From Dehalococcoidia bacterium (GTDB taxonomy: Bacteria > Chloroflexota > Dehalococcoidia > Tepidiformales > Tepidiformaceae): a DNA stretch of 64,000 nt. Each line of letters begins with the position of its first letter. The stretch's first letter is position 1. The notes under the pieces are model-generated. The model was not told the origin of the DNA, made no database searches, and saw only the letters and a list, made by a program, of their open reading frames with translations. The stretch is from assembly GCA_009841435.1 (NCBI GenBank), contig VXLW01000002.1, positions 1 to 64,000 on the forward strand, written 5' to 3'. Both the position numbers and the translations under genes were made by a program. Shown piece after piece: positions 34,730 to 44,800 of the stretch.

Positions 34730-35131
34730 CTAGCCGAAGGCGAAGCGCAAGACGACGGCGATGATGGCCACGAGCGCGATCGGTCCCGCGACCGTGAGGA
34801 AGGCCCGTCGTGAGCTCCGTCGCTCCTCGTCGGCCGTTCGGTAGGCGACAAGCGCGCCTCCGCCACCCAGGTCCGCGATGACGCTGCGGGCCTCGCCGAT
34901 ACGGGAGCGCGGCACGAGCACGGCGTAGGAGGAGCCGAACAGGGTCGCGCCCCCGAAGGCGCTGCCCGGGCCGCGCTCGACGAAGGCCGCCTCGATCTCC
35001 TCGTCGCGGAGGGCGTCGACCCAGATGTGGGCCTCGGCGATGTCGCTCGCCTCGGCCACGATCGTGGCCCCGCCGCCGGTGTCGGCGCTCGCGGGGGCGC
35101 TGGTGGCGTCGGTGTCGGGAGGGGTGTTCAC
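34730..35131 (-). CDS. DUF2007-like protein with C-terminal membrane helix
   Basis: The 133-aa protein begins with a Thr/Ala-rich tail. A small alpha/beta domain (about 25-95) follows, with AEAHIWVDALRDEEIEAAFV, GSSYAVLVPRSRIGEARSVI and ADLGGGGALV, close to the DUF2007 'putative signal-transducing' family. One membrane helix (about 109-131) is at the C-terminus. The small domain should face the cytoplasm. Function is unknown. The GTG at 35131 lies 8 nt after a TACACT box, again a leaderless arrangement. Confidence 0.75.
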   Translation of the reverse strand: MNTPPDTDATSAPASADTGGGATIVAEASDIAEAHIWVDALRDEEIEAAFVERGPGSAFGGATLFGSSYAVLVPRSRIGEARSVIADLGGGGALVAYRTADEERRSSRRAFLTVAGPIALVAIIAVVLRFAFG

Positions 35132-35145
35132 TCGGTGGCAGTGTA
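35132..35145 (-). promoter_or_regulatory. Leaderless promoter -10 box for the DUF2007-like gene
   Basis: On the minus strand TACACT (35145-35140) is followed by 8 nt and the GTG at 35131. Confidence 0.5.
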
Positions 35146-35169
35146 GCCCGCCGGGCGGTCACGTTCGCT

Positions 35170-35182
35170 TACAGTTGGGGCG
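35170..35182 (+). promoter_or_regulatory. Leaderless promoter -10 box for the gene at 35183
   Basis: TACAGT (35170-35175) is followed by 7 nt (TGGGGCG) and the ATG at 35183. It is separated by only 24 nt from the opposite-facing box at 35140-35145. Confidence 0.55.
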
Positions 35183-35722
35183 ATGCCCAAGCGGGACGGC
35201 TCCCTCAAGGCGCGCGAGTTCGTGTACTTCTGCGAGGACCAGATCCTGACGCAGCTCCCGGCCGCCATGCCCCAGCCCGAGCGGCGCGTGCGCTGGACGA
35301 TGCTGCAGATGCACTTCGGCAACCCGCACGTGCACTTCGAGCTGCAGCCGCAAATGGGACGGGGCGTGGTGGAGGCGGGGCTGCACTTCGAGGGGGCGGT
35401 TGAGGCGAACGACGCCTGGGTCGAGCTGCTGGCGGCGAACGCCGCCGACCTGCTCGGGGAGCTGGGCCCGGACTGGGAGTTGGAGGAGTGGACCTCGACC
35501 TGGCGGCGGCTGCACCACCCCTTCCCCTTCGACCGCCTCACGACGGAGCTCGCGCACGAGGTCTCGGGCGAGGTTGTCCGCGCGATGACGGTGCTCCACC
35601 CGCTGATCGAGGAGGGCGCGGCGGCCATCGCCGTTGCCACGCCGCAGCCCGCAACGGGACGGCACGGAGGTGCGGGTCGGGGGCGGCGCTGGCACCGCCG
35701 GGCGGGGCGCCAGGGGCGCTAA
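35183..35722 (+). CDS. Protein of unknown function
   Basis: The 179-aa protein is not one I recognise. It has a folded-looking part (about 1-145) with FVYFCEDQILTQLP, MLQMHFGNPHVHFELQPQ, VVEAGLHFEG and LHHPFPFDRLTTELAHEV. A basic Gly/Arg-rich tail (GRHGGAGRGRRWHRR) follows. There is no signal peptide or helix, so it is cytoplasmic. The mention of size and charged helices is all the sequence supports. Its last codon overlaps the end of the opposite-strand gene at 35719 by 4 nt (shared CTAA). Confidence 0.7.
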   Translation: MPKRDGSLKAREFVYFCEDQILTQLPAAMPQPERRVRWTMLQMHFGNPHVHFELQPQMGRGVVEAGLHFEGAVEANDAWVELLAANAADLLGELGPDWELEEWTSTWRRLHHPFPFDRLTTELAHEVSGEVVRAMTVLHPLIEEGAAAIAVATPQPATGRHGGAGRGRRWHRRAGRQGR

Positions 35723-36141
35723 GCGTACGTCGTGTCCATCTCCGCGGACATGTCGAAGTACTCCTGGAAGGTCTGGTTGAAGCGGTAGAAGAGGTCGCGA
35801 CGGGTGTAGTCCTCGCCCGTGGCGAGGCCGTCGCTGTGCTGCAGGTCGAGCGAGTTCAGGGTGTAGAGCGCGTCGGCGGCGCCGTTCGTCTTGATGTTCT
35901 CGAGCATGGCCCGCCACTGGTCGGGCGACTGCAGGAGGATGAAGTCGAGGTCGCCGGGGGCGTCGCACGGCACTTCGGCCACGTCCGTGATGGCGAAAGC
36001 GTCGAAGGTAATCGCGAAGCAGCGGTCGCCGACGCGCACGCCTACCTCGGCGTCGCAGGAGCCAAGGCGCTCGAAGCTGTCCGAGGCGTTGAGGCGGTCG
36101 GCGGCTTCCTGGAACCACTCGGTGGAGGGGAAAACGGGCAT
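35719..36141 (-). CDS. SCP2-like sterol-carrier-type protein (tentative)
   Basis: The 140-aa protein begins PVFPSTEWFQEAADRLNASD and continues with a strand pattern GVRVGDRCFAITFD and DLDFILLQSPDQWRAMLENI. It ends with an aromatic-rich segment (DLFYRFNQTFQEYFD). This resembles single-domain SCP2-like lipid-binding proteins, but the match is weak by eye. The ATG is 6 nt from a TACACT box and so likely leaderless. The partner gene on the other strand ends inside its stop codon. Confidence 0.6.
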   Translation of the reverse strand: MPVFPSTEWFQEAADRLNASDSFERLGSCDAEVGVRVGDRCFAITFDAFAITDVAEVPCDAPGDLDFILLQSPDQWRAMLENIKTNGAADALYTLNSLDLQHSDGLATGEDYTRRDLFYRFNQTFQEYFDMSAEMDTTYA

Positions 36142-36153
36142 GGGGAGAGTGTA
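36142..36153 (-). promoter_or_regulatory. Leaderless promoter -10 box for the SCP2-like gene
   Basis: On the minus strand TACACT (36153-36148) is followed by 6 nt (CTCCCC) and the ATG at 36141. Confidence 0.55.
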
Positions 36154-36269
36154 CCGGAGGAGAGCGCTCGCTTCGCTCGCTGAGTAAAGCTCCGGGCTGG
36201 TGCCCGGCTGAGGAGAGCGGCGGCGGCAGCCGCCTGAGTGGGGCGCGCCAGGTGGGTTGCGGGCGCGAG

Positions 36270-36284
36270 TACCATGCGCGGGCG
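36270..36284 (+). promoter_or_regulatory. Leaderless promoter -10 box for the gene at 36285
   Basis: TACCAT (36270-36275) is followed by 9 nt and the ATG at 36285, with no ribosome site. Confidence 0.45.
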
Positions 36285-36584
36285 ATGCAGTGGGAATACG
36301 CGTTGCTGTACCTGACCGACGAGCAGCCGTCGCGGCGCTGGATCCTGTTCAGCCACGCGCAGGACGAGGCGAGCCTGGAGCGGTACGCCGACCGGGCCAC
36401 GGGTCAGACGGCGACATCCGTCCACTTCAATTCCGAGCTGGTGCGGACGACCTGGATCCTGGGGACGCTGGGGATGGAGGGGTGGGAGCTGGTCAGCTCG
36501 GCGAAGGTGGAGTCGCTGGAAGCGACGTGCCTCTACCTGAAGCGGGAGCTCACGGACGACCGTCGGCGGGTGGGGGAGGCGTGA
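36285..36584 (+). CDS. Small DUF4177-like protein
   Basis: The 99-aa protein has the layout of DUF4177-like proteins: MQWEYALLYL at the start, then an ILGTLGMEGWELVSS segment and a last strand ATCLYLKRE. Family members are single small domains of unknown role. The same frame begins earlier at 36252, but the ATG at 36285 gives the normal family start and follows a TACCAT box. It ends 9 nt before the stop of the opposite ABC ATPase gene. Confidence 0.7.
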   Translation: MQWEYALLYLTDEQPSRRWILFSHAQDEASLERYADRATGQTATSVHFNSELVRTTWILGTLGMEGWELVSSAKVESLEATCLYLKRELTDDRRRVGEA

Positions 36585-36593
36585 CGAGGGGTC

Positions 36594-37487
36594 CTACGTA
36601 GGGCGCGCCCAGCGGTCCTCGGGGATGTCGTCGACCTCTTCGGGCTCCTCCGGCTCCGGTTCGGGCTCGGGTTCGGTGTCGGCCACGCCGAAGTTGCGCG
36701 TGTCGGCGCCGATGAGGGAGGGGAGGGACTGGCTGGCCTCGTCCTCGCCCGCGGGCGCCTCGAAGGGGGTGCGTTCGCGCGACTGCACGCGGCCCCAGAC
36801 GTCGCCCTTGTGGCCGGTCACGAGATGGCCGTCCTCCAACTCCTCGACGCGGCTCGCCATCTCCATCACGAGGCGGTCGTGCGTGCAGGTGATGATGGAG
36901 ACGCCGCGCTCGCGGCAGATGTCGCGGATGAGGGTGAAGACGGCCGTGGCGGTGGCGGAGTCAAGCTCGCCCGTGGGCTCGTCGGCGAGCACGAGCGTGG
37001 GCTCGGTCACGAGGGCTCGTGCGATGGCGACGCGCTGCTGTTCGCCGCCGGAGAGCTCGTAGGGGCGGTGGTGGGCGCGCCGCTCGAGGCCGACGAGCTC
37101 CAGCACCTCGCGGGCGCGGGAGGGGCGGTCGCGGTGAACGCCCGCGATGCGCAGGGGCAGCTCCACGTTCTCCTGGGCCGAGAGGAGGGGGAGGAGGCCG
37201 AACGACTGGAAGATGAAGCCGAGCTTCTGGCGGCGGAGCGCGATTAGCTCGGCCTCGCTCATCGTATCGACGCGCTCGCCGTCGATCTCGACCTCCCCGT
37301 CGGTGGGGCGATCAAGGCCGGCGATGGTGTTGAGCAGGGTCGTCTTGCCCGAGCCGGAGCGTCCGATGAGGGCGAGGAACTCGCCCGGCTCGACGCTGAG
37401 GCTGATGTCGCGCACGGCCCAGACCTCCTCGGAGCCCAGCTCGAAAAGGCGGGAGACGTTGCGCAGCTCGACTGCCGCCCCGGCCAT
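36594..37487 (-). CDS. MacB/LolD-type ABC transporter ATPase with acidic C-terminal tail
   Basis: The 297-aa ATPase has Walker A GRSGSGKTTLL, a Q-loop IFQSFGLLPLLSAQENVELP, signature LSGGEQQR, Walker B LVLADEPTGELDS and the H-loop ITCTHD. The ADEPTGELD stretch is typical of the MacB/LolD/FtsE branch that powers FtsX-like permeases. About 55 residues after the domain end in an acidic EPEPEPEPEEPEEVDD tail. Its ATG shares one base with the stop of the upstream ATPase gene (TGATG), so the two are coupled. Confidence 0.93.
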   Translation of the reverse strand: MAGAAVELRNVSRLFELGSEEVWAVRDISLSVEPGEFLALIGRSGSGKTTLLNTIAGLDRPTDGEVEIDGERVDTMSEAELIALRRQKLGFIFQSFGLLPLLSAQENVELPLRIAGVHRDRPSRAREVLELVGLERRAHHRPYELSGGEQQRVAIARALVTEPTLVLADEPTGELDSATATAVFTLIRDICRERGVSIITCTHDRLVMEMASRVEELEDGHLVTGHKGDVWGRVQSRERTPFEAPAGEDEASQSLPSLIGADTRNFGVADTEPEPEPEPEEPEEVDDIPEDRWARPT

Positions 37488-38404
37488 CAGGCGTCCTCCC
37501 CGCCGACGCGGTGGACGCGGTCGGGCAGCACCTCGACGCGCCCTTCGCCCAGGAAGAGCTTGGCCCGCTCGCTGATGCTGAGGCGGTCGAGGAACTCGCG
37601 GGGCACCTGCAGGCGTCCGGCGGAGTCGACGAGCACGTACTCGTCGTGGACGACATGCGTGACCCCGCCTGTCTGCTCCACTCGGCGGAAGATCTCCATG
37701 CTCGTGCGCCCGTCGCGGATGGCGACGACGCGGTTCACGCGGGAGGCGATCTCGGGGTCGTGCGTGACGATGATGACGGTGACGCCGTAGCGCGCGTTCA
37801 GGTCGCCGAGCACCTCGTAGACGCTGTCGGCGCCGATGGCGTCGAGCTCGCCGGTGGGCTCGTCGGCGAGGAGGAGGGGCGGCTGGTTGGCGAGCGCGAC
37901 CGCGATGGAGACGCGCTGCTGCTCTCCGCCCGAGAGCTGCTCGGGGTGGTGCTCGCGCCGGTGCGTCAGGCTCACCGCTTCGAGGAGCTCGTCGGCGCGC
38001 TCGCGGGCTGCCCCGGCCTCGACGCCGTCGAGCATGAGGGGCAGCTCGACGTTCTGCGTGGCGGAGAGGTAGGGGATGAGGTTGCGCCCGGTCTGCTGCC
38101 AGATGAAGCCGACGTCCTTGCGACGGTAGCCCACCATCTCGGCCTCGGTCATGGTCAGGAGGTCGCGTCCGCCGACGAAGGCGCGGCCGGCACTCGGCTG
38201 GTCCAGCCCGGCGAGGATGTTGAGCAGCGTGCTCTTGCCGGAGCCGGAAGCGCCGACGATCGCCATCAGCTCGCCCCCGCGCACCTTCAGGTCGAGCCCG
38301 CGCAGGGCGACAACCTCGAGCTCGTCGCTCTTGTGAATCTTGAAGAGGTCCTCGCAGACGATGTAGGGAGGGGCCTCGGTTTCGGTGTCGGGGAAGGTGG
38401 TCAT
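37487..38404 (-). CDS. MacB/LolD-type ABC transporter ATPase with AbrB-like C-terminal domain
   Basis: The 305-aa ATPase has Walker A GASGSGKSTLL, signature LSGGEQQR, Walker B LLLADEPTGELDA and the H-loop IVTHD. About 60 residues after the ATPase domain (from about 245) read YVLVDSAGRLQVPREFLDRL and end GEGRVEVLPD. That looks like a swapped-hairpin AbrB/SpoVT fold (a 'D-x-x-GR-x-x-(I/V)P' motif), which normally binds DNA or dimerises. It lies 9 nt after the giant permease stop on the same strand, in operon with it and the second ATPase. Confidence 0.9.
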   Translation of the reverse strand: MTTFPDTETEAPPYIVCEDLFKIHKSDELEVVALRGLDLKVRGGELMAIVGASGSGKSTLLNILAGLDQPSAGRAFVGGRDLLTMTEAEMVGYRRKDVGFIWQQTGRNLIPYLSATQNVELPLMLDGVEAGAARERADELLEAVSLTHRREHHPEQLSGGEQQRVSIAVALANQPPLLLADEPTGELDAIGADSVYEVLGDLNARYGVTVIIVTHDPEIASRVNRVVAIRDGRTSMEIFRRVEQTGGVTHVVHDEYVLVDSAGRLQVPREFLDRLSISERAKLFLGEGRVEVLPDRVHRVGGEDA

Positions 38405-38413
38405 GCGGCCGTC

Positions 38414-41400
38414 CTAAAGCTCGCCGATGCGCAGGGCGCGGTGCAGGGCCAGCCGCGAGTAGAGCCGCGCCAGGGCGGCCACGGTGGCGATGAAGACGAG
38501 CGCGAGCAGGCCGTAAACGGAGAGCACGGTCTCCCAGCTTACCTGCGAAAGGAGGGGCGGGACCACGTCGCTGCCGTCCTCGGTGAGGGCGAGGGCGCCG
38601 ATCATGAGGCGTCCCAGGGGGAAGCCGAGGGCGGTGCCGGCGGCTACCCCGGCGACGATGACGAAGAGCTGCTCGAACCCGACGACGCCCACGATCTGGC
38701 GCCCGGAGAAGCCCATCGTGCGGAGGATGGCGAACTCCAGCGAGCGCGTCTGCGCGGCCAGGTAAGAGAAGACGATGAAGCCGAGGGCCGTGAGCAGCAG
38801 GACCGCGCCGAAGGAGAGGAAGAGGATGCCCTCCCAGCTGGCGGCGACGAGCGGGTCGGAGGATTCGAGGGCGAAGAGGGCGGCTTGGTCGTGGACCTGG
38901 CCGGCACGGATGCCCTGCTCCTCGAGCCACTCGGGCGTGAGCTCGACCCCCTCGACGCTGCCGAGCCAGACCTCGTTCGGCGTAATGCCCCCGGCCACGC
39001 GCGGGATGCCCGCGCCCGCGCCCCGCAGCGTGGGCAGGTCGGCAACGAGCAGGTGGTCGCGGCCGCCGGGGTAGTAGCCGGGGAAGAGCTCGAACGAGCC
39101 GGCGACGCGCGCCGTCAGCACCTGGCGGTTCACGCGCAGAGGGAAGGTGTCGCCCGGGGCGACGCCGGTGGCTTCGAGGAACGACTCGCTGGCGAGCACG
39201 GGCAGGGGCTCGGGGGAGCGGCGCAGGCGCAAACCCACCGCGGTCACGGAGAAGCTGTCGTAGTTGAAGCTGACCTGGGCGGCGTAGCGGCCGCGGTCGT
39301 TGTCGACCTCGGCGCGCGTGATCGTCGTTTGCGCCGACCCCGAGGCGCCGGTGATCGACTGGTAGCGGTCGAGCGACTCGAAGGGCTCGATCGTCACGGC
39401 GTCGTCGCGGTCCCCGCCCTCGGGGTATGCCACGAGGTTGTCGAGCACGGCGGTCACTCGGCCGGGGGCGGCGGCGAAGCGGCGGACGCTGAGGAAGACG
39501 GATTCGACCTCAAGCTCGCCGGTCAGGTCGGGCGGGCTGTTGCGGGGGTTGAAGGGGCGAGTGAGGTCGACCACGTAGAGAAGCCAGCCGTCGTCTTCCT
39601 CGACCGGGTCGCTCACGAACAGGTACTCGTAGAGGAGCCCGTTCCCGTCGCGCACGCGGATGCCGGGACGGGCGGCGTTGCCGGGGAGAGAGATGCGCGT
39701 CCAGATGCCGAGGGCGCGGGAGTCGGCGGGCACGACGGCGCCATCGGGCAGATCCGCATCCTCGCCGGGCTGGAGGTTGGCGAGGAGCGAGGGGAGGTCA
39801 CCCCCGAAGTCGTTCCGCCAGAAGGCGACGTCGGCAAAGTTCTCGCCGACGCCAAGGAGCTGGGCGGAGACGGAGCGGGCGGCGGTGGGCACGTACGAGA
39901 CCTCCATGCGCGCGGCGGCGCTGGCCTCGCCGAGCCCGTCCATCGACTCGAAGAACTCCTCCATCCGCTCCGGGGAGAGGCGCGAGGGCGTGCGGATGTC
40001 GACGATGCGGCCGGGGGCGCCCGCCTCGTAGGCGGCGCGATCCTCGAAGCTGCGGTCGAGCGTGGCCCGGAATCCCGCGGCGAACATGCCCACGGAGGTC
40101 GCCAGCAGGAGCAGGAGGATGAGGCGGCTGTAGTGGAGCGGGCTCCGCACCATGCGCCAGAGGCCGAGCAGGATGGTGGCCCCACTGAGGCCGCGCAGCG
40201 CCCACGAGGCCACGCGCAGCACGACCGGGAAGAGGCGCAGGAAGACGAGCGCGATCATGAGCGTGAAGAGCGCCGGTGAGACGAGAAGGAGCGGGTCGGC
40301 GGAGAGATCCCCGAAGAGGTTCTCGGTCACGAGCGAGCCCCGCTGGCGCAGCTGGTAGAAGAGGAAGGCGCCCACGCCCACGAGCACGAGGTCGAGGTAG
40401 TAGCGCAGGAAGAGCGGCTGCTTCGGGGGACGGGCGAGGCTCTGCTTGTAGTGCACCACGCTCGCCCCGGAGGCGCGGTAGGCGGGCCAGAGGAGGGCGA
40501 CGAGGGCGAGCACGGCTCCGAGCGCGGCCATGCCGAAGGCCTCGGCGGTGAGCGTGACCTGCAGCAGTTCGCCCTGGCTCAGGTCGGCGAAGGGCGGCGT
40601 GGGCCCCAGCAGGCGGATCACACCGGCGGCTACGAGCGGTCCGAGAACGACCGCGAAGATCGTGAGCGCCGACCCCTCGACCAGGTAGACGGTCATGATC
40701 TGGCCGAGGCCCGCGCCGCGGCTCTTGAGGAGCGCGATCTCTCCCGCCTGGCGCTCCACCAGCATCGTCGCCACCAGCACCAGGTAGTAGAGGGCGATAC
40801 CGACGATGAGGAGCATGAGCGCGAAGAGCGGCAGCCGCGTGAAGAACAGCTTCTCCTGGTACTCGAAGATGACGTCGGGCAGCTCCGTGCGGAGCACGGA
40901 CAGCTCGAGTTCCGCCCGGATCGCGCGATCAAGCGCTCGCAGGTTGCGTTCGTAGCGCTCCGCGTTGCGGCTGTTGACCCGCTCGGTGTCGATGAAGGCG
41001 AAGGTCTCGAAGGTGCCGTCGATGGACGGCAGGTAGGGGGCGATCACCTCGACGAAGGTGCGCTCGTCGATGATGAAGGGGAACGTCGGCCAGCGCGTGG
41101 TGTCGACCACGAGGCGGTGGGCGTTGCCGAACCAGTACTCCTCCCCGGGATCGTTCGGCTCGACGAGCCCGACGATGGTGATCTCCACGGGGTCGACGTC
41201 CTCGCGCCAGAAGGGTTGAAGGTCGAAGGTTTCGCCCGGGCCGACGCCGAGGCCGCGGGCGGCGGTGGCGCTCATCCAGACCTCGATGCTGGGGCGCTGG
41301 AAAACGTCGGTCGTGGGGGGCGCGGGGGTGGGAGCGACTCCCTCGACGAGGGTCACGTGATCCTCTACGTCGGAGAAGAACAGGAAGTGAGCGCGGGCGC

Positions 41401-41776
41401 GCAGGTCGTCGTCGTAGTCGATCGGGACGCCGGGCTCGGCCAGGAAGAAGGTGGAGGTACGGGCGTAGAGCCCCGTGTCCTCGATGATGCCCCCGCCGTA
41501 GCGCCCCAGCAGCGAGAAGGTGGTGTCGCGGCGTTCCCGGTAGATGTCGGGCTCGCCCGGCTGGCTGTTGCTGACGACCTTGAGGTCGAGTTCGAGGGGG
41601 TCCTGCTGGCGGAGGGTGAAGCTGAGGCCGAGGTCGCGCACGGCGTCGGAGTAGAGGATGACGCTCGACATGAGGGCGGAGGCGAGCACCATGCCGAAGA
41701 TGACGGTGGCGAGCAGCCGCCAGTTGGCGAGGCTTCGCTGGGCGACGATCCGAAGGAGGGAGACGAAGCTTGTCAT
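38414..41776 (-). CDS. Giant FtsX-like ABC transporter permease
   Basis: The 1120-aa membrane protein has an N-terminal helix (about 20-43), a large outside domain, then FtsX-type bundles. The first FtsX block (about 310-440) has LFALMLLIVGIALYYLVLVA and MLVERQAGEIALLKSRGAG. A second extracytoplasmic part follows, and a last FtsX block (about 990-1110) has LEFAILRTMGFSGRQIVGVV. Two FtsX domains in one chain are typical of LolC/MacB-like giant permeases that act with cytosolic ATPases to move lipids or peptides outward. It runs with the two ATPase genes and is divergent from the next permease. Confidence 0.9.
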   Translation of the reverse strand: MTSFVSLLRIVAQRSLANWRLLATVIFGMVLASALMSSVILYSDAVRDLGLSFTLRQQDPLELDLKVVSNSQPGEPDIYRERRDTTFSLLGRYGGGIIEDTGLYARTSTFFLAEPGVPIDYDDDLRARAHFLFFSDVEDHVTLVEGVAPTPAPPTTDVFQRPSIEVWMSATAARGLGVGPGETFDLQPFWREDVDPVEITIVGLVEPNDPGEEYWFGNAHRLVVDTTRWPTFPFIIDERTFVEVIAPYLPSIDGTFETFAFIDTERVNSRNAERYERNLRALDRAIRAELELSVLRTELPDVIFEYQEKLFFTRLPLFALMLLIVGIALYYLVLVATMLVERQAGEIALLKSRGAGLGQIMTVYLVEGSALTIFAVVLGPLVAAGVIRLLGPTPPFADLSQGELLQVTLTAEAFGMAALGAVLALVALLWPAYRASGASVVHYKQSLARPPKQPLFLRYYLDLVLVGVGAFLFYQLRQRGSLVTENLFGDLSADPLLLVSPALFTLMIALVFLRLFPVVLRVASWALRGLSGATILLGLWRMVRSPLHYSRLILLLLLATSVGMFAAGFRATLDRSFEDRAAYEAGAPGRIVDIRTPSRLSPERMEEFFESMDGLGEASAAARMEVSYVPTAARSVSAQLLGVGENFADVAFWRNDFGGDLPSLLANLQPGEDADLPDGAVVPADSRALGIWTRISLPGNAARPGIRVRDGNGLLYEYLFVSDPVEEDDGWLLYVVDLTRPFNPRNSPPDLTGELEVESVFLSVRRFAAAPGRVTAVLDNLVAYPEGGDRDDAVTIEPFESLDRYQSITGASGSAQTTITRAEVDNDRGRYAAQVSFNYDSFSVTAVGLRLRRSPEPLPVLASESFLEATGVAPGDTFPLRVNRQVLTARVAGSFELFPGYYPGGRDHLLVADLPTLRGAGAGIPRVAGGITPNEVWLGSVEGVELTPEWLEEQGIRAGQVHDQAALFALESSDPLVAASWEGILFLSFGAVLLLTALGFIVFSYLAAQTRSLEFAILRTMGFSGRQIVGVVGFEQLFVIVAGVAAGTALGFPLGRLMIGALALTEDGSDVVPPLLSQVSWETVLSVYGLLALVFIATVAALARLYSRLALHRALRIGEL

Positions 41777-41855
41777 GGAGCAGCGGACAGCGTACAGGAG
41801 AGCGCCGCGCTAACGCGCGGGCGGGGTGCTGTGCGCGTGAGCGGCTCCGGACCGC

Positions 41856-41870
41856 TACCCTTGTGCGCGC
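41856..41870 (+). promoter_or_regulatory. Leaderless promoter -10 box for the second FtsX-like permease
   Basis: TACCCT (41856-41861) is followed by 9 nt and the ATG at 41871, with no ribosome site. The opposite permease starts at 41776, so the 94-nt gap holds both promoters. Confidence 0.45.
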
Positions 41871-44800
41871 ATGGGGAGCCTTGCCGTCCTCTGGGCGTTG
41901 CTGTTGCGCCACGTCTTCGCCAGCTGGCGGATGCTGGCGGTGCTCGCCCTCGGCGTGCTGGTGGCTTCGACGCTGCTGGCCAGCGCCCCCATCTACGCCC
42001 GCGCCATGGCCGACCTCGGCCTCAAGTTCACCGTGCGCGACGAGCTGCGAGGCGAACCCTCCATCCGCGCCGGCATCGAGGCGCAGCAGCTGGCCACGCC
42101 CGACTCCCTCGCCGTCCGCGAAGCTGTCGAGCGGCGGATCGACGAGCGGCTGGGGTGGTTCGCGCTCGAACGCTCGGTCGTCGTCGAGTCGGCGCGGCTC
42201 ACGATCGGGCGGACGGGCGAGGAGTCGCGAACCAGCAATCCGCTGGGCGTGCTCTACGCGCTCGAGGGGTTCGAGCAGCACGTCACCGTGCTGGAGGGAC
42301 ACCTGCCGACACCCGGCGGCCCCGGCGCGCCGCTGGAAGTCGCGATGGGCGCCCGTGCGGCCGCGGTGGCGCGGCTCGCCCCCGGCGACCACTTCCTCCT
42401 GATCGAGGAGATCGACAACTGCGACCGCATCATCCCGCAGGGGCTGCAGCCGCAGCTCCCCTGCGACCTGCAGGTGCGCGCGCGCTACGCCGTGCCGGCG
42501 GTGCTCACGGGCATCATCGCGGTCGAGAATCCGGACGCTTCGTTCTGGGCGGCGATCAGCGACCGTTACGTGATGCCCTCCGCCCCGATCGCCGACTCGG
42601 GCCTGGTCTCGCCCATGGTTGCGCACGTCGACGCCGTCCTCGGCGACCTGGCGGTGCGCTACCCGGGACAGAAGCTGACGCTGCGCTGGAACGTGCTCGC
42701 CGACATCGACCAGCTCGACCAGGGCAATTTCGAGCGGGCGCGCGAGGACATCCTGGCGCTCAACCAGGACCTCCGCATCTACAACGGGTACGCGACCAGC
42801 CAGCTTACGGTCACGCTCGACGCCTTCGGACGGAGCGCGGACTTCCAGCGGGCGCCGCTCACCATCCTGCTGATCCAGATCGCGGCGATCGCGCTCTTCT
42901 ATGTGGCGCTCATCTCCGTGGCCGTGGTGGAGCGCCAGGGCGAGCAGATCGCGCTGCTGCGCGGGCGCGGGTCGAGCACGGCGCAGGTGGTCGGCCTCTA
43001 CGCCCTCGAAGGGCTCGCCCTCGGCCTGCCCGCCATCCTCGTGGCGCCCTTCATCGCCGCGGGCGTGACCGCCCTCCTCGGGTTCACGCCCGTCTTCAGC
43101 GACATCTCCGGCGGCCAGCCCTTGCCGGTCTCCTTCGACCCGCTCGCCTTCCCCCTCGCCGCGCTCGGGGCCGCGCTCTCGATCGTCGCCCTGACCGCCC
43201 CGGCGTTCCTCGTCGCGCGGCGCGGGCCGCAGGGGCAGCGCCGCGCGCTCGCCCGTCCGACGGCCGGTCTCATCCAGCGCTACTACCTCGATGTGGTGCT
43301 CGTGGGGTTCGCCTTGCTGGCCCTGTGGGAGCTGAACGAGCGCAATTCGGTGTACACGCCTTCGGCAACCGGCGGCGTCACGAGCGATCCGCTCCTGCTC
43401 GCCTCGCCCGCGCTGATCATCGCGGCCGCGGCGGCGGTGCTGGCGCGCCTCTACCCGATCGCGTTGCGCGCCGTCGTGGCAGTTGCCGGTCGCGTGGCCG
43501 GGGTGGCCGTGGCGATGGGCCTCTGGCAGCTCGTCCGGAGGCCGGGGCCGTACACCCAGCTCGCCCTGCTCCTGATGATGGCCGTGGCGGTCGGCATGTT
43601 CGCCGCCAGCTACACGAGCACGACGGAACGCTCGTACGAGGACCGCGCGCGCTTCTCCTCTGGCGTCGAGGTACGCGCACTCGCCGGCGACACCACCTTC
43701 CTGCCCGCCGACCCGACACGGCTGGAGGATCAGGTCGGGGGAATCGAAGGCGTGGACGACGTCTCCGCCGTCCTGAGGTTGCAGGGCGCCATCGCCACGC
43801 CCAACAGCTCTGGCCCTGAGGTGGCCGTGCTCGCCATCGGCGGGGACGCGGGCGACCTGCTCTGGTGGCGGGAGGACTTCGCCGATCGCCCGCTCGAAGC
43901 CATCCTCGACCGCGTCGACAGCGGTGAGATCCTGCGCGGCATGCCCATTCCCCCGGGCTCGACCGAGCTCTCCGTGTGGGTGAACCCCGCCCTCGAACGC
44001 GCCACCGTGACGATCTGGGCGCGCGTGCGGGACGCGACGGGCCGGCACGACCTGCTGCCCTTCGGGAAGCTCGACTTCAAGGGTTGGCAGGAGATGCGGG
44101 CTGTGGTTCACGACGAACAATTCCGCCCGCTCCAGGAGCCGCTCGTGCTGGTCGCGCTCATCCTCACGGAGCCTGCGAACCAGTTCAACGCGAGCGACGA
44201 GCCCGTCTACATCGACGACCTCTCCTCCGTGGACCCGGACGGAACCCTGAACCTGCTGGAGGGCTTCGAAGGAGTTGTCCGCTGGGAAGCCGTCCCCAGC
44301 GCGGAACGGTTCACGGATAGCCTCCAGCTGAGCCGCGAGGAGGTCCGGTCGGGGTCGCAGGCGGCGCGCCTCGGCTTCCGGCGCGGCACTACGGGCGAGC
44401 GGCGCGGCCTCTTCCCCGCCGACCGCGGCATCCCCATGCCCATCCTCGCGAGCGAGGCATTCCTCGAACGGAACCGGCTGGAGGTCGGCGACGAGGACCT
44501 GCTCGAGATCGACAACATCATCGTGCCCGTCGTCGTGCGGGGCGTGTACGAACGATTCCCCACCCTTCCCGCCCTCGACGGCCCCTCCGTCGTGCTCAAC
44601 CGCGACCAGCTCCTGCGCTGGGGCTACATGGTCAGCACGGTCCCCGGGGACCTCTCGCGTGCGAACGAGGTGTGGCTCGACCTGGCGCCCGACGCCGACC
44701 GCTGGCAGATATTCGAGGCGCTGGACGAGCTGGGTCTGCGGCGCGTTGTGGACCAGGAAGCGACGCTCGAGGCGGTTCGCTCGAACCCGCTGATCGCGGC

